Source of the DNA: Chitinophaga caseinilytica
GTDB taxonomy: Bacteria; Bacteroidota; Bacteroidia; Chitinophagales; Chitinophagaceae
Direction: 5' to 3'
Length of the DNA stretch: 64,000 bases
Assembly (NCBI RefSeq): GCF_038396765.1
Contig: NZ_CP150096.1
Span: forward strand, 2,029,001 to 2,093,000
Position 1 is the stretch's first letter, and the number at the start of each line of letters is the position of its first letter. Below the pieces are notes generated by a model that searched no databases, had not been told where the DNA came from, and saw nothing but the letters and a program-made list of their open reading frames with translations. The translations under genes were made by a program, and so were the position numbers. Positions 29,152 to 38,254 of this stretch are shown here, one piece after another.

Positions 29152-31217
29152 ATGAAAAGTCGCCTACTGCTCGTTGCACTTGTATTGCAAGCCACCGCAT
29201 CGTTCGGTCAACTCAGCGTTTACCTTTGCTCCGAAACCAATGAAATCGGGTGGAGCGCCGGATTGGAGAATCCCCCGCGCGACAATAACGCCTATCAGCA
29301 TTGTAAAGAACGCGGGGGAAATTCCCTGCTTTGCTGTTCACGAACAACGGCCCGGGGTATTTTGCCATCGTGGCCGCGCAGAACGAACAGGGGAAAAGGG
29401 TTTATGGCGTTGCCGCCGGCTTCGATTCGGACGAATCCGCGTTGCGGGAAGCCCGGTCGCAGGCCATGTTCAGGGGCGGACAGGAAAAAACTTTCTATAC
29501 CATGTCGTCCGGCAGCAGGTTGAGGCCCAAAGCGAACAATCCCACATCCGCCACCCAACCTGCCCCGAAACCCGACTGGAACGAATGGCGCAACACCGCA
29601 TGCGCCAACCTCCAATACCGGAATAAAACATTGGAAGGGTACGACTGGAATTACCAGGTCCATATGTACTTCCAGGTGAAATCGGATTTTAAAGTGCCGG
29701 TAACTTTTGTGTTCGGGTTGTACGACAAAAACGGCAAAATGCATTTCGGCGATGTGCACACCCTCCGCCCCGGGGAACAGCAGGAGTTCGTCCATAAAAT
29801 GAGCGGCCGCATCATCGAAAGCATCCGCATTACCGAAGTGAAAAACGCGCAAACGGGTAGAAACCTTTCCTGCGACGACGATGGAACGAAGAACCCCGGC
29901 GAATCGGAAAAGGATTTGATGCTGGAGATCAATGGCTACGCCGTCAAGATCCCGGACGACAACCCCACCAAAAAGCATTACCTCCAACGGATCGAATATG
30001 CCCGGAAGGATACGAAAATCACCGAAGAAGGATACATCAACGTCCTGAAAGAGGCGCGGGACGGGCTCAAACAGCTCCACGAATCCATCACCAAAACCCA
30101 AAACTGGCAGAACAACGCCAACGCGCAAAGCGCACGCATACTCGAAGACCAGAAACAGAAAGCGGAAGAACAGCGCATTGCCGAAGAACAGCGCAAAAAG
30201 GAAGAGCTGGAACGGAAGATGGCCACGGAAAAGGCCGCATTCGACGATAAAATGCAGAAGGGCGACGCGGCGATGAATAGTAAAAATTACCCCGCCGCGA
30301 TGAGTTATTACCAGGCTGCCCAGAACAGCACGACAGACGCCAACGACCGGGCCCGGGCCGTCAACAGCTACAACGCGGCTTTGGATGCGAAGCGGAACGC
30401 CGACCGCGAAGTGCGGGTGGAACAGGCAAACATTCGGGACAAGGACGAGAATATCGCTTATGGTACCATGGCCACCGCCGCCGCCGGCACCATGGCCTTC
30501 CTGAAGGATGGATATAGTGGAAAGGGCTTTGCCGGGAAATTTTTGCTGGGATTGGGGTACGAGCATTCGCCGATCCTGAGCAATGGCACCGGCGAATTTG
30601 CCGCCGCCAAATCCTGGATCGAGGAGCGCAACCTGTTGACGTTCCACACCGGCTTCCTGTTGGGTGTGCTGAACAATAAGCCCGTATCGATTTACCTGAA
30701 ACCGGAAATGAACCTGGGCATGAGCGCGCTGGTATCTGGCGTGAGCGGCGGGTATTTCAGTTATGGAGGGGCCGCGGTACTGCAACTGGCGGTGAAGCCC
30801 CACGCAAAATTCAGCATCTTCGGCGAAGGTGGCTGGATGCGTTACAGCGGTACGTTCAAGTACGATGCCGATGCGCAGAACAATACGGCTACAGACGATG
30901 TGCGGGAAGGGAATATGTCGTTCAGCAAGTTGCGGTATGGCGGCGGGTTTATGCTGCGGTGGATCGATAAGGGGCAGGGGAAGGAAACGTACCTCCGGCC
31001 GGGGGCTTTCTTTGAAAAGCCATCGTTTTTCACAGGCGCCGCGAAGCCGGTCTTGAGCATGAACCTCCAGGTCAATGTGTACAGCGCCATCCTGCTCGAC
31101 TTCACCTACACGCCCAAAACGTTCATCCCCGGAGAATTGCATTACCCCGCTACCCTCGAAAGGAAGGATGTGAACTATTTCGCGGTGAAGATCATCCGCC
31201 AGGGCCGACTGAACTGA
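29152..31217 (+). CDS. Exported DUF4189-like/coiled-coil protein with barrel-like C-terminus (frameshifted)
   Basis: Starts MKSRLLLVALVLQATASFGQ, a signal peptide. The frame breaks in the G5 run at 29314-29318: a sixth G turns CKERGGNSLL into CKERGGKFPALLFTNNGPGY and gives one 688-residue protein. The first 110 residues, with paired Cys and GPGYFAIVAAQ, resemble DUF4189-type stress domains (weak). Around residues 300-380 lies a Glu/Lys/Gln-rich coiled coil, then a TPR-like segment (SKNYPAAMSYYQAAQN). The last 230 residues are Gly/aromatic strands, possibly an outer-membrane barrel. It may be a broken gene, but an assembly indel is more likely. Function unknown. Confidence 0.6.
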
Positions 31218-31246
31218 TTTTGCGCTTAACCGAAAACATTTGCACC

Positions 31247-31825
31247 ATGAAATCGCACCTTATATTATTCGCAATCGTTGCCTTATTTACCGTTTCCTGT
31301 TCGGAGGAATCGCAGATCGAAGGGCTCATCGCCACCAAGCCCACCGTTGTGGCCCTGAATGCCGAAGTCGGGAAGGGGCAGGAGAAAACCGTAACCATGA
31401 CGGTCAACGGTTCCGCCTGCAACCTGTTCGTCAAGAATATGTTCTCCGTTTCCGGTTCCACGGAATACCGGAATTGCCTGTTGGCCCTGCAAAACGGCGC
31501 GGGGACGTTTTCCCACAAATACATCAACTCCACTTCCTACATCAAAAAATCGGATATGGGAACGCAGGTAACGGGCGCCATCTTCAACCCCGAAACGGCG
31601 ACGGGCTTTTTGTTCTCCACCACCAATCCCGTAAGCACCGGTAACTATACCTACTACGAATCTGCCGTCAAATTCAATGAAACGGCTTATATACCGGTTA
31701 AATTCACGCTGAACAGCAGCGCGCCCGTATTTGGCTACCTGGTGGTGACGCCGGCGCCAGACAAACTCGTCATCAGTAAAGTGGTGTATAACGTGGTGGG
31801 GGAAATTTCGGCGGGGAAAGAATAG
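31247..31825 (+). CDS. Predicted lipoprotein
   Basis: 192 residues from ATG 31247; the frame is open from 31220, but this start gives a proper lipoprotein signal ending at Cys18 (TVSC, followed by SEES). The mature part is strand-rich with scattered Asn/Ser/Thr and one Cys pair; no family recognised. It starts 29 bases after the preceding gene and is probably co-transcribed with it. A bidirectional terminator follows. Confidence 0.6.
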   Translation: MKSHLILFAIVALFTVSCSEESQIEGLIATKPTVVALNAEVGKGQEKTVTMTVNGSACNLFVKNMFSVSGSTEYRNCLLALQNGAGTFSHKYINSTSYIKKSDMGTQVTGAIFNPETATGFLFSTTNPVSTGNYTYYESAVKFNETAYIPVKFTLNSSAPVFGYLVVTPAPDKLVISKVVYNVVGEISAGKE

Positions 31826-31872
31826 GGAGGCAACAGGAGCTCGTCTTCGTTCATTTCACTTTTCATAAAAAG

Positions 31873-31900
31873 AAAAGAGCGGCACATCGGCCGCTCTTTT
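31873..31900. terminator. Bidirectional terminator between convergent genes
   Basis: AAAAGAGCGGC (31873-31883) pairs perfectly with GCCGCTCTTTT (31890-31900), giving a T-tract on both strands. It separates the plus-strand lipoprotein gene from the minus-strand DoxX gene. Confidence 0.8.
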
Positions 31901-31920
31901 CGTTACCGGGAAACCGGGAA

Positions 31921-32328
31921 TTATTTTTTCCGGAAAGCTGCGTCCAGCGAGAAGCGCCCGCTGCCGAGCACGAAAATCACGATGCTCAGGAGCAGGTAGG
32001 CGAAAGCCAGTTCCTTGTTCTGGAAAGGATCTTTGGCGTGCGCGATGAAAAATGCAACGATCATGGTAATGAAGATCGGGATGATCGACAGGCGGGTAAA
32101 GAGCCCGAGCACCACGAAAATCCCGCAGAAAAACTCCGCGAAGATCACCAGGATCACTGTGGGCTTCACACCGATGCCGATGATGTCGGTAAACATCTGC
32201 AGCATGGTTTCGTAGTTGGCCAGCTTGCCGTAGCCGTGATAGATGAAAAGTCCACCAACGATAAGGCGCAATAAAAGCGCGGCAAGGTCGGTGCTGAGCG
32301 GTTGTGTGCTGAGGATACTGTTTTTCAT
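31921..32328 (-). CDS. DoxX family membrane protein
   Basis: A 135-residue protein with four predicted membrane segments and the family signatures LLRLIVGGLFIYHGYGKL near the N-terminus and FAEFFCGIFVVLGLFTRL in the middle. DoxX proteins are small inner-membrane proteins linked to thiol/redox stress and quinone chemistry; the exact reaction here is not known. It is a single gene transcribed towards the bidirectional terminator, with a promoter-like TACTTTTG on the minus strand about 32 bases before its start. Confidence 0.85.
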   Translation of the reverse strand: MKNSILSTQPLSTDLAALLLRLIVGGLFIYHGYGKLANYETMLQMFTDIIGIGVKPTVILVIFAEFFCGIFVVLGLFTRLSIIPIFITMIVAFFIAHAKDPFQNKELAFAYLLLSIVIFVLGSGRFSLDAAFRKK

Positions 32329-32359
32329 AAAGATGTTCGCATTTAGGTTGAGTACACAT

Positions 32360-32367
32360 CAAAAGTA
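32360..32367 (-). promoter_or_regulatory. Possible -7 box for the DoxX gene
   Basis: Read on the minus strand this is TACTTTTG, an exact fit to TAnnTTTG. No TTTG is visible at the expected -33 distance, so the call rests on the -7 element and its position 32 bases before the start codon. Confidence 0.35.
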
Positions 32368-32480
32368 AGTAGAATATTTATTTGTTTCGCTATCATCCTC
32401 AAAAATTCATTTACAGCCGTAATCCACTTACAGGATAATTTCAAGGCCATGCGTTTCCTTGTCCTCCCCGCGAATTTCCC

Positions 32481-32537
32481 CCGAATCGGCACGAATATCA
32501 ATCCGGCGATCACGAATATACAAGCGCCCCGATTCGG
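32481..32537. promoter_or_regulatory. Inverted repeat enclosing a direct repeat in the DoxX/secreted-protein gap
   Basis: CCGAATCGG (32481-32489) and its exact reverse complement CCGATTCGG (32529-32537) flank two copies of CACGAATAT at 32490-32498 and 32511-32519, 21 bases (two helical turns) apart. The 312-base gap 32329-32640 holds nothing else but the DoxX promoter signal and an A+T-rich leader before 32641. The arrangement suits a regulator-binding site, but no regulator is known. Confidence 0.35.
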
Positions 32538-32640
32538 CGGTTGTTAATCCCGATTTTTACTGCCGGAAAACATTTCCACCCGCAGCAATCCGATCATCCT
32601 CTATTCCGAATACACATTTGTTAACAATTAAATCAAAAAA

Positions 32641-32952
32641 ATGAAACGTTTATTTCTCGCTACGTTCTGCCTCGCACTGGGCGCAGGTGCATTTGCAGCT
32701 GATGCTAAAACCGCAAAACCGGCTACCGCAACGGTAAAGACCGCCAATAACAGCGACATCGTGGTAAGCACGAAAAAACAGGAAGTGGGCCAGTTCCGCA
32801 TCCAGCGCCAGATCCTGACGCAGGACCTTTGCGGCAACCACATCATCGTGTACGTATCCGGCCCGAACAATTCTACCTGGCTGTCTATGTACGATTGCGC
32901 CATTACTTACGTATCCCAGCACCTGGATTCCAACGGTTGCTTCAACGGGTAA
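32641..32952 (+). CDS. Small secreted protein
   Basis: 103 residues with a strong signal peptide (cut after AFAAD, about residue 20), an Ala/Thr/Lys-rich linker to about residue 45, and a compact C-terminal part with three Cys (DLCGNH, MYDCAITY, NGCFNG) that could form disulphides or bind metal. No family recognised. It has a single-gene layout with an intrinsic terminator downstream, and the upstream gap contains an inverted/direct repeat element. Confidence 0.6.
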   Translation: MKRLFLATFCLALGAGAFAADAKTAKPATATVKTANNSDIVVSTKKQEVGQFRIQRQILTQDLCGNHIIVYVSGPNNSTWLSMYDCAITYVSQHLDSNGCFNG

Positions 32953-33030
32953 TTTCCATTAGACATGAGGTGATCCAAGCCAGACCCCAAAGCCGGGCGA
33001 TCCCGGTATTTCAATATCCAGGCTTACACC

Positions 33031-33060
33031 AAAGGGCAATCCATCGGGTTGCCCTTTTTG
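33031..33060 (+). terminator. Intrinsic terminator after the small secreted protein gene
   Basis: AAAGGGCAA (33031-33039) pairs with TTGCCCTTT (33049-33057) and is followed by a short T-run. It lies about 80 bases after the stop at 32952. Confidence 0.7.
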
Positions 33061-33185
33061 ATTGCCCACACCCGGACGCAGGCTGTCCACATTCGGACGG
33101 TTTGGTGAAATATTGTTACTGAAAATCAATCCGTTATCGTCTGGCCTGATTCCTGCGGCCCGGGTTATCCAGAAATCCCCCGCAT

Positions 33186-35564
33186 ATGCAGTATAACCAG
33201 ATCAGGATCGCCTGCAGGAACCTCTGGAAAGATAAATCCTATAGCAGTCTCAACATCGCCGGGCTTGCGCTGGCCGTTACCGTATTCCTGTTTATCCTTC
33301 ATTATGTAAGGCTGGAGCACAGCTATGAAAACGTCCATTCGAAAGCCGACGGAATTTACCGCATCACGCTCGATATGTACAATGGATCGGAATTCGTGGT
33401 GACGGATTGCGAAACCTACCCCGTGCTGGGCCCCCGGCTCCTGCGCGATTTCCCTGAAGTGAAAAGTTATGCGCGCGTGGAGCATGTCGGCAATACCGAA
33501 GTGGGCGTGGGCAGCGAAGGGCATATCGTGAAAAGGGTGTTTGCGGCGGATTCGCAGTATTTTTCCATGTTCGACATCGAATTCGTTCAGGGCGTGAAGA
33601 CACGCGCGTTGACGGGGCCGAACGAGGCCGTGATCAGCGCTTCTACCGCAGCGCAGCTTTTTGGAGGGAAAGACGCCCTGGGCCAGGTGATCACCATCGC
33701 TCACCAACCGCTCACCATCACCGGGGTTTTTAAAGACATCCCCGAAAACACCCACCTCAAATTCGATATGCTGCTGCCTTTCCAGCGCGTCACCAAAACC
33801 GATCCGGCGCTGGACCAGTGGAACAACAATAATAACTATACGTATGTGGAATTGGAGAAAGGCGCATCGCTGGAGGGTTTCAATCAAAAGCTGTACCGCC
33901 TGTCGAAAGAGCGGCTGCGCAGCGAAATCCTCGTTGCCGCCCCGATCCGCGACATCCACCTTCATTCCACCCGCAGCTACGAGCCCGAACCGCCGGGCAG
34001 CATCGATACCGTGAATTTCATGCTGGTCATCGGTATCCTGATCCTGCTGATTGGCGCCATCAACTACGTCAACCTTTCTACCGCCCGCGCGTCCGAACGC
34101 TGGAAGGAAGCGGGCATACGGAAAGTGATGGGTGCCTCGCGGGGCGCGCTCATCCGCCAGTTCCTCCTGGAATCCATGATCATCAATCTCGCGGCGTTTC
34201 TACTGGCGTTGGTCATGATCGTGGTATTAACACCGGTATATCTCCAACTGGTCGATAAGCCCATGAACCTGTCGGTCATCTGCGCACCGGGTTTCTGGTG
34301 GCTTTGCGGCATCCTGTTCGCCGTCAATTGCCTCCTTTCCGGTTTGCAACCCGCTTTCATGATGTCTGCCGTAAAGCCGGTTTCGGTATTGGCGAGAACG
34401 ACGGGGCGCGGCGGCGTGAAGGGCGGCGCTTTGCGGAAAGTATTGGTGGTGGCGCAGTTTACGGTGGCGGTGGTCGTAATTTCTTTTATCCTGATCATCC
34501 ATCGGCAGTTGCGTTTCATGCGGGAACAAGATAAAGGCGTGAACCTGGAACAGGTGCTCGTGGTCAAAGATCTGCCCGACGGTACGGGCGACTCCCTTCG
34601 CCAGAGCCGCCAGCTGGCCATGCGGGAATCGCTGCTGCAATTGCCCGGCGTGAAAGAAGTAGCGCGTTCCTATTCGCTCCCAGGCTCGGATGTGAACGAT
34701 GTTAATACCACGAATAACGTCCACCGCGAAGGCGCGCCCCAGAACGGGTACAACTTTTACAACTATCCGATAGACCCGCATTTCGTGCCGCTGATGGGCA
34801 TTGAGGTGGTTGCGGGAAGGAACTTTTACGAAACCGGCGGTAGCGACCGCGACGTTTTGCTCAACGAAGAAGCCGTTCGGGTGTTGGGTTTCGCGTCTGC
34901 GGAAAAAGCGATCGGCGGGAGAATTTCCTATCTCGGCGGAACGCAGGTGGTAGGCGTGTTGAAGGATTTCGCGCAGCGATCGGTGAAAGACGCCGCCGTT
35001 CCCATGATCCTTTCCAGTCATGCGCAGTTCTCGCAGTACATTTCCGTACGGTTGCAGACGGATAAAGCCGCCGAAACCATCGCGGCGGTGGAGAAGATCT
35101 GGCGAGTGCATCAACCCGGCCGGGCGTTCGATTACTTTTTCCTCGATCAGCAATACAACCAGCAATTCCGTGCCGACCAACGTTTCGGATCGATTGTGGC
35201 CGTTTTCACGGCATTCACCATTTTCATCACCTGTCTCGGCTTGCTGGGGCTCACGGCGCACAGCATCGCGCGGCGCACGCGGGAGATCGGGATTCGCAAG
35301 GTATTGGGGGCAAGTGCCGCCGAAATCGTACGCCTCTTCGCAAAAGATTATGTAAAACTCGCGGCCATGGCCATGCTGGTAGGTTTGCCCCTGGCCGCCT
35401 GGCTGGGGCACCGCTGGCTGCAGGATTTCGCGCTGCGGGCACAAATGCCCTGGTGGATTTACACGCTCGCCGGAAGCTCGATCCTGGTGGTAGCCCTCGT
35501 AACGGTAGGCCTCCAATCCGTTCGGGCCGCGCTCGTGAACCCGGTAAAAAGTTTGGGGGAATAA
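33186..35564 (+). CDS. FtsX/MacB-like ABC transporter permease
   Basis: A 792-residue protein with the double MacB/FtsX layout usual in Bacteroidota: a first membrane segment at about 20-42 (SLNIAGLALAVTVFLFILHY), a periplasmic MacB_PCD domain, three to four membrane segments at about 275-390, another at 430-450, a second periplasmic domain, and three C-terminal segments from about 675. The RTREIGIRKVLGAS motif precedes the last pair and is typical of FtsX domains. No ATPase gene is adjacent, so it must borrow one encoded elsewhere. Such orphan permeases are often regulated by two-component systems and export peptides or respond to stress. It converges on the next gene with a 4-base gap. Confidence 0.85.
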   Translation: MQYNQIRIACRNLWKDKSYSSLNIAGLALAVTVFLFILHYVRLEHSYENVHSKADGIYRITLDMYNGSEFVVTDCETYPVLGPRLLRDFPEVKSYARVEHVGNTEVGVGSEGHIVKRVFAADSQYFSMFDIEFVQGVKTRALTGPNEAVISASTAAQLFGGKDALGQVITIAHQPLTITGVFKDIPENTHLKFDMLLPFQRVTKTDPALDQWNNNNNYTYVELEKGASLEGFNQKLYRLSKERLRSEILVAAPIRDIHLHSTRSYEPEPPGSIDTVNFMLVIGILILLIGAINYVNLSTARASERWKEAGIRKVMGASRGALIRQFLLESMIINLAAFLLALVMIVVLTPVYLQLVDKPMNLSVICAPGFWWLCGILFAVNCLLSGLQPAFMMSAVKPVSVLARTTGRGGVKGGALRKVLVVAQFTVAVVVISFILIIHRQLRFMREQDKGVNLEQVLVVKDLPDGTGDSLRQSRQLAMRESLLQLPGVKEVARSYSLPGSDVNDVNTTNNVHREGAPQNGYNFYNYPIDPHFVPLMGIEVVAGRNFYETGGSDRDVLLNEEAVRVLGFASAEKAIGGRISYLGGTQVVGVLKDFAQRSVKDAAVPMILSSHAQFSQYISVRLQTDKAAETIAAVEKIWRVHQPGRAFDYFFLDQQYNQQFRADQRFGSIVAVFTAFTIFITCLGLLGLTAHSIARRTREIGIRKVLGASAAEIVRLFAKDYVKLAAMAMLVGLPLAAWLGHRWLQDFALRAQMPWWIYTLAGSSILVVALVTVGLQSVRAALVNPVKSLGE

Positions 35565-35568
35565 AGGA

Positions 35569-36741
35569 TCAGAATCCAAATGAATACTTCACCATCAATG
35601 TTCTGCCGCGCAACGGCATTTCCATGATAGACAATTGATTGGCCGTGGTCACGATCTGCCGGTATTTTTCCTGTCCCAGTAAATTAATCCCGCTCAACTC
35701 GAATGTGCTTTTCCATTTCGGAACGGCATATCGTGCCTGCACATCGAAAAAATGCTGGTGGATACCGGCTTGTCCGGACGGGCGGTAAGATGTGAACTGA
35801 TAGGCCGGCGTGATGGAAAACTTCCCGGTCAACTGCTGCTGCCATTCCGCCTTCGCCTTCACCGATTCCGTGATATTGGGCGCTGCAAAGCCTTCCCGTG
35901 GCTCCAGCCGGTACACCTGTTTCCCCGCTTCCCCGAACAGGGAGATCTTTGCACCGAAAGTCAGTTTCTTTTGCATGGCCATGCTCAAACTGAATTGATG
36001 GGAGTTGAAGGGCGATATGTCGCCGTTATACCACATGTTCCCGGTTTGCAGGCTGCCCTTTGCGGCGGCCGACAGCTGAAGCGACAAGGCGAAGATGTAT
36101 TTCGAATAATTCCCGCTGGCGGTATATTTCGATTGACGGTTGTCGTAATCCATGGCCGTGATGCGGGTGATGCCGCTATCTACCGTAAAGGCCTGCAGGA
36201 AATTTTGCCGGGTTTGTTCCGCCGAAAGCGTGACCTGCCAGAACATCATCTGGATGGGCTTGCGGAACGTGAAACGGCCCATCGCGGAATGGACGCCCGT
36301 TTTGGGGAGCGGCGCCGCGTTGGCGTTGAATTGCCGGTAGTTGACGAGGATGGTCCCCGGATAAATATCGTTGACGTGCCCGAACGTGGTTTGGCCGCCG
36401 TACCGGATTTGTAATTCACTATACCGGCCCAGGTTTTTTCTGAATTCGAGCGTTGGGTTCAACAGGAAGTACTCCTGCCTGCGGGCCCCGTTTTCTCCCT
36501 GCAGGGTATACCCGATGAAATGCATTGCCGGCTTCGCTTCCGCAACGATCACGCCTCGCGGCAGCATCCAGGTGGCGTTGGCGCTGGCGAACAATCCCAG
36601 GTTTTCGAAGGTGACATTGTTGGAGAACCGGTCTCCCGCGCTGGTGGGCTTCCCGGCACTGTCTGTCACCTGGAGGCCGGAGCGGAGATGGTTCCTTTCA
36701 TAATTTCCCCCGCGGAAAACGACCACACCAACCGCCCCCAC
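35569..36741 (-). CDS. Outer-membrane beta-barrel receptor, C-terminal part (frameshifted)
   Basis: A 390-codon frame that continues the gene at 36666-38243. The meaningful sequence begins at about 36711, after the C5 run (G5 on the coding strand) at 36707-36711. A sixth base there joins SFSAG to GNYERNHLRSG without interruption and gives an 891-residue protein. The part consists of long amphipathic strands and ends in aromatic Phe (MVKYSFGF), typical of an outer-membrane barrel. The codons before 36711 in this frame are not meaningful. Confidence 0.75.
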   Translation of the reverse strand: MGAVGVVVFRGGNYERNHLRSGLQVTDSAGKPTSAGDRFSNNVTFENLGLFASANATWMLPRGVIVAEAKPAMHFIGYTLQGENGARRQEYFLLNPTLEFRKNLGRYSELQIRYGGQTTFGHVNDIYPGTILVNYRQFNANAAPLPKTGVHSAMGRFTFRKPIQMMFWQVTLSAEQTRQNFLQAFTVDSGITRITAMDYDNRQSKYTASGNYSKYIFALSLQLSAAAKGSLQTGNMWYNGDISPFNSHQFSLSMAMQKKLTFGAKISLFGEAGKQVYRLEPREGFAAPNITESVKAKAEWQQQLTGKFSITPAYQFTSYRPSGQAGIHQHFFDVQARYAVPKWKSTFELSGINLLGQEKYRQIVTTANQLSIMEMPLRGRTLMVKYSFGF

Positions 36742-38243
36742 TTGATCCTGAACGCGGCGGACTGATGCACGTAAATCTGTTCCGTTCGCACGCGTTGGCC
36801 GAGTTGCAGAAAGCCCACGCTGTCGTTAACGAGGTTTTCATGAAGCCCCGGGAGGATGTAAAGGTTTTCTTCCACATGATCATATTGCAAAACCGAATTG
36901 TATTGCAGCAAATGCCTGCCGCCGAGGGCTTTCACGATCTGTGTTTCGTTGCCCGCGCCTTGCTGGCGGACGGGCAGGCGCTGCTGCATGAACCGGCCGT
37001 TCTGCCAGGCATCTCCCCGTTCGGTGACGCTGGGGATATTCAACTTGGTGGAAGATTTCACGAAAGCGCCTGTACTGTTTTTCTCGAATTGCGCCTGCAC
37101 CTGCCATTCGCGGTGGCGGTCTGTGTTGAACTGGGATTCGTGGTAGCCGATGGTGTCTCCCTGCGGCAGAAAATACTGTACCGACTGCGAAAAATCGTAC
37201 CTGCGCTTCAGGTCGAGGGCGGTGAGGTTTAGCCGGAGCGCCCATTCTGCGGGGAGTTTGAACAATGCGTTGGCGTTGACGGCGTGGTCGGTGTTGCGGA
37301 GATAATATTTCTCGTCTACGGCCGGCAGGTTTTCGCCGGTCATGGAAAGATAGGCGTGGGGCTGCGGGGGCGGCGTGGCGCCGTTGGCGGAAGAAACCCC
37401 GAGGTCGGCGGTTTCCCGTTGCAGGTTGCTGCCCGCGTTGTTGGATTTCACATAGTTAATGCTCTTGACGCGTTGCTGCAGGATCAGATTGCTGAAGGAA
37501 AGGAGGTATACGTAGTTCCCGGCGCCCGCTTCGCCGGTATTGATCGTGGTGGCGCGGGCTTTGGCAGACAGGCGGAGGTTGAGGGAAACATTGTCTGCCG
37601 GAACGTATCCGCTCAGGACTTTCACGGGTTGATCGCGTTCCAGTACTTGCACCTGTTCCACCGCGTCTACCGGCACGTTGTTCGTAGCGATGCCGTAGCG
37701 CCCGTTGAGGAGGTTTTCTCCGTCGATATAAACATTTGAAATGCGTTTACCGTTGTAGCTGATCGTACCCTTTTCGTCTACTTCGATCCCGGGCAGCCGG
37801 GCGATCAGGTCGCCGATCACCCGGTCGTTCTTGTCTTTGAAAGCGGCGACACGATAATTCAGCGTATCGCCGGAAGCCTGGATGCCGGTTTTTGATTTTA
37901 CGGTAACCTCCGCCAGCGCGGTAGGCAGTGGGGAAAGGGTAACGAGGAATGGTGACCTGCCGCTGGAAATGGTTTGGATGAAAGGCCGGTAGCCCAGAGC
38001 GGTCACCTTGAGCGACAGTCCGTCGCCCGGGGAAGGGAATTTACAGTCGAAAGCGCCGTTGGCATCTGTTTTCGTAAAATGGACGCCGGCGCCGGATGCG
38101 GTGACGATCGTCACGGAAGCTGCCGCAATAGGCCGGCCCGTACTGTCTTTCACCATGCCGTTCACCGGGGAGGGGTTTTGCGCCAGGGTTCGCAGCGCGA
38201 AAGAAAGTAAGGGCAATATCAACAACAGCGGTTTCGTGCGCAA
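36666..38243 (-). CDS. CarboxypepD_reg/plug outer-membrane receptor, N-terminal part (frameshifted)
   Basis: The likely start is TTG at 38243, giving MRTKPLLLILPLLSFALRTL as signal peptide (cut after LAQ); codons before this have no signal and read through the preceding gene. Residues 25-105 are a carboxypeptidase-regulatory-like beta domain (VNGMVKDSTGRPIAAASVTI), followed by a TonB-plug-like segment (VIGDLIARLPGIEVDEKG, then ISNVYIDGENLLNGRYG) and barrel strands. It ends out of frame at 36666 because of the C5 run at 36707-36711. It follows the GLPGLI gene by 11 bases, a pairing repeatedly seen in Bacteroidota. The transported substrate is unknown. Confidence 0.75.
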   Translation of the reverse strand: MRTKPLLLILPLLSFALRTLAQNPSPVNGMVKDSTGRPIAAASVTIVTASGAGVHFTKTDANGAFDCKFPSPGDGLSLKVTALGYRPFIQTISSGRSPFLVTLSPLPTALAEVTVKSKTGIQASGDTLNYRVAAFKDKNDRVIGDLIARLPGIEVDEKGTISYNGKRISNVYIDGENLLNGRYGIATNNVPVDAVEQVQVLERDQPVKVLSGYVPADNVSLNLRLSAKARATTINTGEAGAGNYVYLLSFSNLILQQRVKSINYVKSNNAGSNLQRETADLGVSSANGATPPPQPHAYLSMTGENLPAVDEKYYLRNTDHAVNANALFKLPAEWALRLNLTALDLKRRYDFSQSVQYFLPQGDTIGYHESQFNTDRHREWQVQAQFEKNSTGAFVKSSTKLNIPSVTERGDAWQNGRFMQQRLPVRQQGAGNETQIVKALGGRHLLQYNSVLQYDHVEENLYILPGLHENLVNDSVGFLQLGQRVRTEQIYVHQSAAFRIKWGRLVWSFSAGEIMKGTISAPASR

Positions 38244-38254
38244 TCCGGTATTTT

